From positions 992,001-1,056,000 of the forward strand of contig JADJXT010000002.1 in the NCBI GenBank assembly GCA_016720115.1: a DNA stretch of 64,000 nucleotides. The letters run 5' to 3'. This DNA is from Sphingomonadales bacterium. Lineage in GTDB: Bacteria > Pseudomonadota > Alphaproteobacteria > Sphingomonadales > Sphingomonadaceae. Shown here in pieces: positions 1-7,840 of this stretch. The position numbers and the translations under genes were made by a program. Position 1 is the stretch's first letter, and the number at the start of each line of letters is the position of its first letter. The notes under the pieces are model-generated. The model was given only the letters and a program-made list of their open reading frames with translations, was not told the origin of the DNA and did no database searches.

Positions 1-861
1 GAATATGATATGGGTATCCACCGCCACTGGCTGGACCCGACACGGCCTGTATCGAGCGTTGTCCTGAAGCCTGCGCATGGTATTCTCACCACTTCCGCAA
101 CGCTGCGCAGCGGCGGCGATTGGGAAACGGCGGAGGCGCGCACCGGCGCCACCCATCTCGACCATCCGGTCGGCCATTTCGCTGCGCCGAGCCCGTTCGA
201 CTATGCCCGGCAGGCCGAAGTGCTGATCGTGACCGACATTGCGAAAGGCGATCTGCCCGCGCTCGCCGGGGCCTATGCCGCGCTGATTTCAGCTTCACAG
301 GGCGGCGCGCTCGGGCTGTTCACCGCGATCCGGCGGCTGCGCAGCGTCCACGCCCGGATTGCCGACCGGCTGGCCCGCGACGGGCTGCCGCTTTACGCCC
401 AGCATGTCGATCCGATGGACACCGGAACACTGGTCGACATTTTCCGCGACGATCCCCATTCAAGCCTGCTCGGCACCGATGCGCTGCGCGACGGGATGGA
501 CGTGCCCGGCCATTCGCTGAGGCTCGTCATCATGGAGCAGGTTCCCTGGCCACGCCCCGATATCCTGCACAAGGCGCGCAGGCTGGCAGGCGGCGGCATG
601 GACCATGACGACCGCACGATCCGCGCCCGGCTGGCGCAGGCCTTTGGTCGCCTGATCCGCAAGGCAGACGACAAGGGCCATTTCGTGCTGCTCTCACCCG
701 CCACGCCGTCGCGCCTGCTGACCGCCTTTCCCGAAGGCACACCGATCCACCGCGTGACGCTCGACGAAGCGGTGCGGCGCATCAAATCCGGTCTTTCGCC
801 TGCAACAAAATTCGGGCAGGGCGCAGGCGAGAGCATATTGGACGAGGATATCCCTTTTTGA
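1..861 (+). CDS. ATP-dependent DNA helicase, DinG-like (C-terminal part, cut by window edge)
   Basis: The frame is open from base 1 and lacks a credible start, so this is the 3' part of a longer gene. The 286 visible codons form the second RecA-like lobe of a superfamily 2 XPD/DinG-type helicase. ALGLFTAIRRLR corresponds to the nucleotide-binding strand of this lobe, SLLGTDALRDGMDVPG to motif V, and QAFGRLIRKADDKG to motif VI with its arginine finger. DinG-like enzymes unwind forked DNA, R-loops or G-quadruplexes in a 5'-3' direction using ATP and often an Fe-S cluster. The Fe-S region would lie upstream of the window and cannot be checked. The stop codon overlaps the next start by four bases, which suggests translational coupling. 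Confidence 0.85.
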   Translation, partial: EYDMGIHRHWLDPTRPVSSVVLKPAHGILTTSATLRSGGDWETAEARTGATHLDHPVGHFAAPSPFDYARQAEVLIVTDIAKGDLPALAGAYAALISASQGGALGLFTAIRRLRSVHARIADRLARDGLPLYAQHVDPMDTGTLVDIFRDDPHSSLLGTDALRDGMDVPGHSLRLVIMEQVPWPRPDILHKARRLAGGGMDHDDRTIRARLAQAFGRLIRKADDKGHFVLLSPATPSRLLTAFPEGTPIHRVTLDEAVRRIKSGLSPATKFGQGAGESILDEDIPF

Positions 862-1403
862 CAAAGACGCTTTACCTGCTGCGCCATGCCAAATCGGGAT
901 GGGACGATCCGGTCGCGCGCGATTTTGATCGGCCGCTGAACAAGCGCGGCGAAAAGGCCGCACGCACCATCGGCCAGTGGATGGCCTCCAACGGCGTGGC
1001 CTTCGAACAGGTGATCGCCAGCCCGGCGGTGCGCGTGATCGACACGCTCGACGGTGTCTGGGCGGGCTATGGCTGCAAGATCGAGCCGACCTGGGAACGG
1101 CGCATCTACCTCGCCTCCTCGGCGACGCTGCTCGATGTGCTGCGCGAGGTCAGCGATGAACATGACAGCGTGCTGATGGTCGGGCACAATCCGGGGATGG
1201 AAGATATTGTCTTCGATCTGGTTGCCGACGATGGCAACTCGCCCCTGCGTGACGAGGTGGAGGTCAAATATCCGACAGCCGCGCTCGCCCAGCTGGAAAT
1301 CGATATCGATCGCTGGGCCGACATCGGAAGGCCCGTCGCGCACCTCAAGCGCTTCGTGCGTCCGCGCGATCTTGACCCCAGCCTCGGGCCTGACGCCGAA
1401 TGA
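858..1403 (+). CDS. SixA-like histidine phosphatase
   Basis: A 181-aa member of the histidine phosphatase superfamily. The N-terminus LYLLRHAKSGW carries the catalytic RHxK motif typical of the SixA branch (RHA rather than RHG). The second catalytic histidine is in LMVGHNPGMEDI at about residue 103. SixA in E. coli dephosphorylates phosphohistidine on the HPt domain of ArcB or on the nitrogen PTS. The substrate here is not known. Translation must start at the TTG overlapping the previous stop, because the RHAK motif lies only about nine codons in and the next ATG would remove it. The stop overlaps the next gene's ATG, so the three genes at 1-1924 look like one operon. Confidence 0.85.
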   Translation: MTKTLYLLRHAKSGWDDPVARDFDRPLNKRGEKAARTIGQWMASNGVAFEQVIASPAVRVIDTLDGVWAGYGCKIEPTWERRIYLASSATLLDVLREVSDEHDSVLMVGHNPGMEDIVFDLVADDGNSPLRDEVEVKYPTAALAQLEIDIDRWADIGRPVAHLKRFVRPRDLDPSLGPDAE

Positions 1404-1924
1404 CGCCGATAATCTGGCGCGCCGCAAAACCGGGCGATGAAGAGGCATTGTCGCTGCTCGGGCAGGCGACTTTCCTTGCGACCTTCGCCTTCGATCACCC
1501 CGGTTCGGCGCTGATCCGCTTCCTCAAGGAATTGCACAGCCCCGAATTTTACGCGGCAAAGCTGGCCAACCCCGATGTCGACATCATCATCGGCGAAACC
1601 CCTTTGGGCGCACCGGTGGCTTATGCCCTGCTCTGCCCGCCCGAACATCCCGATTATCAGCGGGACGGCGACTGGGAACTGAAGCGAATCTACCTGCTCG
1701 GCCCCTGGCAAGGGGGCGGAAACGGCGCGGCGTTGCTGCGACAGGCGATCGACATTGCGCACAAAAGACAGGCACGCCGATTGTTGCTTGCAGTATATGA
1801 CAACAATGTGCGCGCCGTCGCCTTCTACAACAGGCACGGTTTTTCAAAGATTGGCGACACTGTGTTCATGGTCGACGATGCCGAATTCAGCGATATGCTG
1901 CTTGCCCGCGATATGACCATGTAA
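1400..1924 (+). CDS. GNAT family N-acetyltransferase
   Basis: A 174-aa GCN5-related acetyltransferase. The core is visible as LKRIYLLGPWQGGGNGAALL, a strand followed by the acetyl-CoA pyrophosphate-binding Q/R-x-x-G-x-G/A loop (here QGGGNG). It is followed by RRLLLAVYDNNVRAVAFYNR, the conserved N-x-x-A-x-x-F-Y motif near the thiol end of the cofactor. The family transfers an acetyl group from acetyl-CoA to an amine on a protein, peptide or small molecule, and the acceptor cannot be read from sequence. Its ATG lies in the last codons of the SixA-like gene (ATGA overlap), so the two are co-translated. Confidence 0.88.
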   Translation: MTPIIWRAAKPGDEEALSLLGQATFLATFAFDHPGSALIRFLKELHSPEFYAAKLANPDVDIIIGETPLGAPVAYALLCPPEHPDYQRDGDWELKRIYLLGPWQGGGNGAALLRQAIDIAHKRQARRLLLAVYDNNVRAVAFYNRHGFSKIGDTVFMVDDAEFSDMLLARDMTM

Positions 1925-2001
1925 ATTCATAGCTGCACATATATTGTGCAACTGCGAAAAGCACTTGTGCCCTGCCTGAATTTTTGACAGCTTCGCAGGC
2001 C

Positions 2002-3429
2002 ATGGAGCAGCCCGCACCGGCTTTTGACGAAATGCTACGCCCCGATGGCGGCGCGCGCGGCGCCTATTCCGAATATGCCGCATGGTTTGAAGGGCAGCAG
2101 TTGGCCGCGCTTCGCAAGAAGGCCGAAGAGGCCGACGCCGTCTTTCGCCGCACCGGCATCACATTCAACGTCTATGGCGCGAACGAGGCCGAAGAACGCC
2201 TGATCCCGTTCGATATCGTGCCGCGGATCGTCGGCGCGAAGCAATGGAGCAAATTGTCGCGCGGCATCGAACAGCGGGTGCGCGCGATCAATGCCTTCCT
2301 TCACGATATCTACCACCGGCAGGAAATCATCCGTGCCGGGCGTTTTCCCGAGGAACTGATTGCGAAGAACAGCGCCTTCCTGCCCGCGATGATCGGCTTC
2401 ACGCCTCCGGGCCGGGTCTATACACATATTGTCGGCATAGATCTTGTCCGCACGGGCGATGATGAATTTTACGTGCTGGAGGATAATGCCCGCACACCGT
2501 CGGGCGTTTCCTACATGCTCGAAAATCGCGAGACGATGATGAACATGTTTCCCGAACTGTTCAGCGCGATCCGCGTGCGCGAAGTGGGCAGCTATCCCAA
2601 AAACCTGCGCCGCTCGCTCGAATCCTGTGCGCCGGAGGGCTGCGACGGGCGGCCTGTGGTCGCAGTACTGACGCCGGGCATCTACAACAGCGCCTATTTC
2701 GAGCACGCCTTTCTTGCCGACCAGATGGGTGCAGAACTGGTCGAGGGGCATGATCTGAGGATCGTCGACGGCCGCGTCGCCATGCGCACCACGCAAGGCT
2801 ACAAGCCGATCGATGTCCTCTATCGCCGCGTCGACGATGATTATCTCGATCCGATGACCTTCCGCCCGGAATCGCAACTGGGCGTGCCGGGGATCATGGA
2901 TCTGTACCGTGCGGGAAAGATCACCATCGCCAACGCACCGGGCACCGGCATCGCCGACGACAAGGCGATCTACAGCTACATGCCTGAAATCGTCGAATTC
3001 TATACCGGCGAAAAACCGCTGCTCGCCAATGTGCCGACCTGGCGTTGTGCGGAGCCCGATGCGCTCAAATATGTTCTCGCCAATTTGAAGGAACTGGTGG
3101 TCAAGGAGGTTCACGGCTCGGGCGGCTATGGCATGCTGGTCGGCCCTGCGGCGAGCAAGGCGGAAATCGAAGCCTTTGCCAAAAAGCTGAAGGCGCGCCC
3201 CGGCAATTATATTGCGCAACCGACGCTCGCCCTTTCCACCGTGCCGGTGCTGACAAAGGCAGGCCTCGCCCCGCGCCATGTCGACCTGCGCCCGTTCGTC
3301 CTCGTCTCCCCCAACGGGATCGAGATCACCCCCGGCGGGTTGACCCGTGTCGCGCTCAAAAAAGGTTCGCTGGTGGTCAATTCGAGCCAGGGCGGCGGTA
3401 CCAAGGACAGCTGGGTGCTGGAGGAATGA
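2002..3429 (+). CDS. Circularly permuted type 2 ATP-grasp protein
   Basis: About 475 aa, related to the circularly permuted ATP-grasp family (DUF404/DUF407). Diagnostic stretches are VLEDNARTPSGVSYMLENR, VAVLTPGIYNSAYFEHAFLA, ANAPGTGIADDKAIYSYMPE, LVVKEVHGSGGYGMLVGP and RPFVLVSPNGIEITPGGLTRVALK, which hold the nucleotide- and metal-binding residues of the fold. ATP-grasp enzymes make amide-type bonds through acyl-phosphates. The product of this family is not established. It leads a conserved neighbourhood with the alpha-E, transglutaminase-like and Anbu genes, which is thought to act in peptide or protein modification. ATG 2002 was chosen; an in-frame TTG at 1984 would add six residues, and neither has a convincing ribosome-binding site. 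Confidence 0.85.
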   Translation: MEQPAPAFDEMLRPDGGARGAYSEYAAWFEGQQLAALRKKAEEADAVFRRTGITFNVYGANEAEERLIPFDIVPRIVGAKQWSKLSRGIEQRVRAINAFLHDIYHRQEIIRAGRFPEELIAKNSAFLPAMIGFTPPGRVYTHIVGIDLVRTGDDEFYVLEDNARTPSGVSYMLENRETMMNMFPELFSAIRVREVGSYPKNLRRSLESCAPEGCDGRPVVAVLTPGIYNSAYFEHAFLADQMGAELVEGHDLRIVDGRVAMRTTQGYKPIDVLYRRVDDDYLDPMTFRPESQLGVPGIMDLYRAGKITIANAPGTGIADDKAIYSYMPEIVEFYTGEKPLLANVPTWRCAEPDALKYVLANLKELVVKEVHGSGGYGMLVGPAASKAEIEAFAKKLKARPGNYIAQPTLALSTVPVLTKAGLAPRHVDLRPFVLVSPNGIEITPGGLTRVALKKGSLVVNSSQGGGTKDSWVLEE

Positions 3430-3455
3430 TGGCTCGGGGCGCACAAACACGCTTC

Positions 3456-3481
3456 AGGACTGTCCCTTTGGGGACTGTCCC
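3456..3481. repeat. Tandem palindromic GGGACNGTCCC repeat
   Basis: Two near-identical copies of GGACTGTCCC lie at 3457-3466 and 3472-3481. The second is embedded in the odd palindrome GGGAC-T-GTCCC, and a partial third copy (GGGACA) follows at 3486. They sit in the short gap between the ATP-grasp and alpha-E genes. The same palindrome with A at the centre recurs at 42787-42797, so it is a dispersed short repeat rather than a local operator. Confidence 0.6.
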
Positions 3482-3517
3482 TATCGGGACACTCCTTGTC
3501 GGCTTTGGGATATCCTC

Positions 3518-4459
3518 ATGCTAGGCAGGACCGCAGGCGGCATATTCTGGATGTTCCGTTACCTCGAAAGGTGCGAGAATATGGCCCGTCTGCTGGAGGC
3601 GGGGCACCGCATGGCATTGACGCGCAACACCGGGTCAGACGAAGAATGGCGTTCGGTCATCACCACGGCAGGGCTGCAATCGGCCTATGAAGGCAGGCAT
3701 GATGATTATGCCGCCAGTCATGTCGTCAATTTCCTGCTGCGCGACAAAACGAACCCGTCCGCGGTGCTTCCGATGCTGGAAACCGCGCGGCACAATGCGC
3801 GGATGACACGCACGGCACTGACCCGCGAGGTGTGGGAAGCGACCAATATCTTCTGGATGCGGATGAAAGAGGCGCTGGCCCGCCCTGTCCGCGAAACCGA
3901 TCTGCCCGGCGTAATCGCGATGATCCGCCAGCAATCGGCGCAGGTGCGCGGCGCCTTGCACGGATCGATGCTGCGGATCGACGTCTATAATTTCGCGCGG
4001 CTTGGTACGTTCCTGGAGCGTGCCGACAACACCGCGCGCATCCTCGACGTCAAATATTATGTCCTGCTTCCCTCGCTGTCCTTTGTCGGCTCGTCGCTCG
4101 ACAATGTGCAGTGGGAAACGATCCTGCGATCGGTTTCCGCCGAGCATGCCTTCCGCTGGCTCAATGCCGGCGATACCCGCCCGGTCGGTGTTGCAGAATT
4201 CCTGATCCTCGACGAACGTTTCCCGCGCTCGCTGGCGTTCTGCTATCAGAAACTGTTCGGGAATCTGTGCTATCTCGAACGCGACTATGATGTCCGGATG
4301 CCCTCGCACGATCTGGCCGCGCAGATTCACGAAGGGCTGCAAACGCGATCGATCGATGCGATTTTTGAAAGCGGGCTGCATGAATTTCTGACCGAATTCA
4401 TGACCTGCAACGCCCGGCTCGCTGCGGAAATCGAGCGCGACTACCGGTTTTACGGGTAA
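3518..4459 (+). CDS. Alpha-E domain-containing protein
   Basis: A 313-aa, mostly helical protein of the alpha-E family (DUF403). It begins MLGRTAGGIFWMFRYLERCENMARLLEAG, the family's signature start, and carries the central LGTFLERADNTARILDVKYY helix. No catalytic motif is recognised. The family nearly always accompanies the circularly permuted ATP-grasp and transglutaminase-like proteins, so a joint role is likely, but its biochemistry is unknown. The frame is open upstream to 3347, but that stretch overlaps the previous gene and crosses the GGGACNGTCCC repeats. ATG 3518 matches the start of homologues. The next gene begins four bases after the stop. Confidence 0.85.
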   Translation: MLGRTAGGIFWMFRYLERCENMARLLEAGHRMALTRNTGSDEEWRSVITTAGLQSAYEGRHDDYAASHVVNFLLRDKTNPSAVLPMLETARHNARMTRTALTREVWEATNIFWMRMKEALARPVRETDLPGVIAMIRQQSAQVRGALHGSMLRIDVYNFARLGTFLERADNTARILDVKYYVLLPSLSFVGSSLDNVQWETILRSVSAEHAFRWLNAGDTRPVGVAEFLILDERFPRSLAFCYQKLFGNLCYLERDYDVRMPSHDLAAQIHEGLQTRSIDAIFESGLHEFLTEFMTCNARLAAEIERDYRFYG

Positions 4460-4463
4460 GCCC

Positions 4464-5261
4464 ATGTTGCTGAAAATCCACCACCACACCCATTACCGCT
4501 TCGACCAGCCGGTGCCTTATGGGCTGCAGCGACTGAGGCTTATCCCTAAGGAGAATGCAGCGCAGCACATATTGCATTGGCAGACGCAGATCGAAGGCGG
4601 CACGGTGCAGGCCGATTATATCGATTATCACAACAACCATATCCTGCTGGTCAGCATCGATGAAGGTGCAGAGGAAATCAGCGTCCAGTGCGACGGCGAA
4701 GTGGAAACCATCGATACGGCGGGCGTGCTCGGGCGGCATGGCGGGCATGTGCCGCTCTGGTATTTCCTCCGATCGACCGAACTGACCGAGCCCGGCCGGG
4801 AAATCCAGGCGCTGGCACGTTCAGTAACCGGCGAGGACCAGTTGGCGACGCTGCACGCCTTGTCGACCAGGGTGCTGGAGGAAGTGCGCTACGACATCGG
4901 CCATACCGACGCGGCGACCACAGCCGATGCGGCGCTGGCCGCCGGGCATGGTGTATGCCAGGATCATGCCCACATCTTCATCGCCGCCGCACGCGTGCTG
5001 GGGATTCCGGCCCGTTATGTCTCGGGCTATCTGATGCTGACTGACCGGATCGAGCAAGACGCCAGCCATGCCTGGGCCGAGGCGCATGTTGAGGGGCTGG
5101 GCTGGGTCGGTTTTGACATTTCCAACGGCATCAGCCCCGATCCCCGCTATGTGCGTATCGCCACAGGCGCCGATTATGCCGAAGCCGCGCCCATTTCGGG
5201 AATCTCTTTTGGCGGCGGCGATCACAGCATGGTTGTCAGCCTTGCTGTCGAACAGCAATGA
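4464..5261 (+). CDS. Transglutaminase-like family protein
   Basis: 265 aa. An N-terminal beta-rich region typical of bacterial transglutaminase-like proteins (MLLKIHHHTHYRFDQPVPYGLQ and onward) is followed by a papain-like transglutaminase core. The catalytic Cys is in AAGHGVCQDHAHIFIAAAR, the His in QDASHAWAEAHVEGLGW, and the Asp in VGFDISNG, giving a complete Cys-His-Asp triad. Such proteins may act as proteases or amidases rather than cross-linkers. No signal peptide is visible, so a cytoplasmic location is likely. It is the third gene of the ATP-grasp set, only 4 bp behind the alpha-E gene. Confidence 0.88.
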   Translation: MLLKIHHHTHYRFDQPVPYGLQRLRLIPKENAAQHILHWQTQIEGGTVQADYIDYHNNHILLVSIDEGAEEISVQCDGEVETIDTAGVLGRHGGHVPLWYFLRSTELTEPGREIQALARSVTGEDQLATLHALSTRVLEEVRYDIGHTDAATTADAALAAGHGVCQDHAHIFIAAARVLGIPARYVSGYLMLTDRIEQDASHAWAEAHVEGLGWVGFDISNGISPDPRYVRIATGADYAEAAPISGISFGGGDHSMVVSLAVEQQ

Positions 5262-5337
5262 GGAGGAAGGCGTTGACAGCAAATCCCCCCTCCCCTTTAG
5301 AGGCGGTGCTTGAATAGAAGCTGGGGGCGGGATCGAA

Positions 5338-6072
5338 GTGACCTATTGCGTTGGGATGAAATTGGATGCGGGGCTGGTGTTCATGTCGGACACGCGGACC
5401 AATTCCGGTGTCGACAATATTTCGACCTTCCGCAAGATGTTCACCTTCGAAAAGCCGGGTGAGCGCTATATTACCATCCTGACCGCAGGCAATCTTGCCA
5501 CCACGCAATCGGTTATCAGCCGCCTGGGCGAGCGCACCAAAGCACCCGAGGAGCGCAACCCCTCCATCCTCGTCGCACCGTCGATGTTCCAGATCGCCCA
5601 GACTATCGGCGACCTGCTGCGCGAGACAATCCGCGAGCGCGAGCAGACCGGGCTGAATGCGGAAACCACGTTCAATGCGACGCTGATCGTCGGCGGGCAG
5701 ATCAAGGGCATGGAACCCCGGCTGTTCATGGTCTACCCCGAAGGCAATTTCATCGAGGCGTCGCACGACACGCCCTTTTTCCAGATCGGCGAAACCAAAT
5801 ACGGGCGGCCGATCCTGGTGCGCGGTTTTCAGGCCGACATGAGTTTCGAAAGCGCCGTGAAGCTGCTGATGGTGTCGTTCGATTCGACAATAGCGGCAAA
5901 TCTCTCGGTCGCGCTGCCCATCGACATGCTGATCCTGCCGAACGACAGCTTTGCACCGTTGCAGCAACGCCGCATTACCAGCGACGATCCCTATTTCCGG
6001 ACGGTATCAAGCCGCTGGTCGGACGCGTTGCGCAACGCGTTTCACTCGCTTCCCGACTATGTGATCGAATAG
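5338..6072 (+). CDS. Proteasome-type protease, Anbu (ancestral beta subunit) family
   Basis: A 244-aa N-terminal nucleophile hydrolase of the Anbu/proteasome beta-like family. Translation from GTG 5338 gives MTYCVGMKLDAGLVFMSDTR, so removal of Met exposes the catalytic Thr. The Asp in SDTR and the Lys in FRKMFTF match the expected active-site set. Anbu forms open helical assemblies rather than closed rings, and its substrates are unknown. It is the fourth gene of the conserved set, 76 bp after the transglutaminase. The gap contains C-runs and a G-rich stretch before the GTG. Its stop is directly adjacent to the stop of the convergent merR gene (0 bp). Confidence 0.87.
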   Translation: MTYCVGMKLDAGLVFMSDTRTNSGVDNISTFRKMFTFEKPGERYITILTAGNLATTQSVISRLGERTKAPEERNPSILVAPSMFQIAQTIGDLLRETIREREQTGLNAETTFNATLIVGGQIKGMEPRLFMVYPEGNFIEASHDTPFFQIGETKYGRPILVRGFQADMSFESAVKLLMVSFDSTIAANLSVALPIDMLILPNDSFAPLQQRRITSDDPYFRTVSSRWSDALRNAFHSLPDYVIE

Positions 6073-6468
6073 TCAGGCGACGGCGAGCGCCTGCGCCAGC
6101 CTGTCTCTGATAGCACGCAGTTCTGGAACCAGGGGCGATGAAGCAGGCATTGCGACAAGGTCTCCGGCTGGTGCAGACGCTGCCTCAATGGCGGACGCTG
6201 GCACCGGGGAAGTAGCCATTTCAGGCTTGCCACCCTTCACCAAATAGGCCCGGGCGCCGCGGATCGTATAGCCCTGCTTCGACAGCAAATCCTGAATCTG
6301 ATCAAGCAAGGCGACGTCGGACGGGCGATAGAGCCGCCTTCCGCCCGCCCGCTTCAGCGGCTTCAGCATCGGGAACTGTTCTTCCCAATAGCGCAATATG
6401 TGCGTCTTCACGCCCAGCCGATCGGCCATCTCACCTATGGTCAGAAATGCTTCGGGTGCCTTGTCCAT
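6073..6468 (-). CDS. MerR family transcriptional regulator
   Basis: 131 aa. The N-terminal winged helix-turn-helix is FLTIGEMADRLGVKTHILRYWEEQFPMLKP followed by GGRRLYRPSDVALLDQIQDLL. Unlike classic MerR proteins it has no long dimerisation helix or metal-binding cysteines, and it ends in a low-complexity Ala/Pro/Ser tail. This small, effector-less type is usually found directly downstream of ihfA in alphaproteobacteria, exactly as here (5 bp gap). Targets are unknown. It is the last gene of the rpmF-plsX-fabH-ihfA-merR cluster and abuts the Anbu gene tail to tail. Confidence 0.88.
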   Translation of the reverse strand: MDKAPEAFLTIGEMADRLGVKTHILRYWEEQFPMLKPLKRAGGRRLYRPSDVALLDQIQDLLSKQGYTIRGARAYLVKGGKPEMATSPVPASAIEAASAPAGDLVAMPASSPLVPELRAIRDRLAQALAVA

Positions 6469-6473
6469 CGGGT

Positions 6474-6764
6474 TTATTTGACCTTGTGGCGCAATCCCTG
6501 GCTCGCACGGAAAGTGAGAACACGGCGCGGCGTGATCGGCACTTCGATACCCGTTTTCGGGTTCCGACCGATACGCTGCGCCTTGTCACGCAGCACAAAG
6601 GTGCCAAAGCCGGAAATCTTCACATTCTCGCCCGCAACCAGCGCGTCGATAACATGTTCGAGGATCGATTCGATTATCGCGGACGCATCCGCGCGTGAAA
6701 GACCAACATGGCGATTGATTGCCTCTGCAATATCCGCGCGCGTCAAAGTACCAGCCTCTGCCAT
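6474..6764 (-). CDS. ihfA: Integration host factor subunit alpha
   Basis: A 96-aa member of the HU/IHF family. LTRADIAEAINRHVGLSRADASAIIESIL is the dimerisation region. VKISGFGTFVLRDKAQRIGRNPKTGIEVPITPRRVLTFRAS is the beta-arm, with the Pro in RNPKTG that intercalates and kinks DNA. IHF binds a specific site and bends DNA by roughly 160 degrees, acting in replication, recombination and transcription. The alpha assignment rests on similarity and on its position between fabH and a small merR gene, which is conserved in alphaproteobacteria. A 107-bp gap separates it from fabH and may hold its own promoter. Confidence 0.92.
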   Translation of the reverse strand: MAEAGTLTRADIAEAINRHVGLSRADASAIIESILEHVIDALVAGENVKISGFGTFVLRDKAQRIGRNPKTGIEVPITPRRVLTFRASQGLRHKVK

Positions 6765-6871
6765 GGTTTCTCCTCAGATGTTCACGCGACCCCCCGCGAT
6801 TCCATAGGAACATATAGCAATTTCAGGAGGATGTAAAATGGCAGACGAATTTTTACTTGTCCGGTTTCGGG

Positions 6872-7840
6872 TCACATGCGAACGACCGAGGCGCCCCAGG
6901 TAAATCCTCCGCCCATCGCCTCCAGAACGACGATATCGCCGGTCTTGATCCGGCCATCGCGAACCGCCCCGTCAAGCGCAAGCGGCACCGATGCCGCCGA
7001 CGTGTTGGCATGTTCGGATACGGTCAGGACCACGCGTTCGGGCGGCAGTCCAAGCTTTTTTACCGTGGCGTCGATGATCCGGGCATTGGCCTGATGCGGG
7101 ACGACCCAATCGATATCCGACGATTCAAGCCCTGCCTGTTCGAGCACCTCGTGCATCACGCTGGCAAGGTTGGTTACGGCATGCCGGAACACTTCGCGCC
7201 CCTGCATCCGCAATTTGCCAACGGTGCCTGTCGTCGAAGGGCCGCCATCGACATAGAGCAGTTCATTGTGCCGCCCATCGGCATGCAATTGGGTTGCGAG
7301 TACGCCGCGCTCGCCGACTTCGCCCGACAGCACAACCGCCCCGGCGCCATCGCCGAACAGCACACAGGTGCCGCGATCTTCCCAGTCGAGCAGCCGCGTC
7401 ATCGTTTCCGCGCCGATCACCAGCGCATTTTTGGCGGAACCAGCGCGGATCATGCTTTCGGCAACCGAGAAGCCATAGAGAAAGCCGGAGCAAACCGCCG
7501 CGACGTCAAACGCCACGCCGCCATGATGGCCAAGGATATGCTGCACCTTGGTTGCAGCCGCAGGGAAGGTCTGGTCGGGCGTGCAGGTGGCAACGATGAT
7601 GAGGTCGATATCGGCCTCGCCCATCCCGGCCGCGTCGAGCGCGTTGCGCGCGGCTTCGGCGCCCAGCGTCGCGGTGGTTTCGTCAGGACCGGCGATATGG
7701 CGGAACTTGATGCCCGTGCGCTCGGTAATCCATTCGTCCGACGTATCGACCTGCGCGGCCAGTTCATCGTTGGATACGCGGCGCTTGGGAAGCGCGGAGC
7801 CCGTCCCCTTGATGACGGCGCGAAGCGCGGGTCCGCTCAT
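6872..7840 (-). CDS. fabH: Beta-ketoacyl-ACP synthase III
   Basis: A 322-aa thiolase-fold enzyme that condenses acetyl-CoA with malonyl-ACP to start type II fatty acid synthesis. All three active-site residues are visible: Cys in VAAVCSGFLYGF (about 115), His in DWVVPHQANARII (about 248) and Asn in SEHANTSAASVP (about 278). The C-terminal GGGFTWGASVVRM is typical. Length is normal for the family. Its start codon overlaps the plsX stop by four bases, the usual plsX-fabH arrangement, which suggests coupling of phospholipid and fatty acid synthesis. Confidence 0.95.
   Translation of the reverse strand: MSGPALRAVIKGTGSALPKRRVSNDELAAQVDTSDEWITERTGIKFRHIAGPDETTATLGAEAARNALDAAGMGEADIDLIIVATCTPDQTFPAAATKVQHILGHHGGVAFDVAAVCSGFLYGFSVAESMIRAGSAKNALVIGAETMTRLLDWEDRGTCVLFGDGAGAVVLSGEVGERGVLATQLHADGRHNELLYVDGGPSTTGTVGKLRMQGREVFRHAVTNLASVMHEVLEQAGLESSDIDWVVPHQANARIIDATVKKLGLPPERVVLTVSEHANTSAASVPLALDGAVRDGRIKTGDIVVLEAMGGGFTWGASVVRM

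Noticed and set aside
2035..3450. A 471-codon minus-strand open frame opposite the ATP-grasp gene
   Set aside because: It has no recognisable domain and is fully covered by a conserved gene on the other strand.
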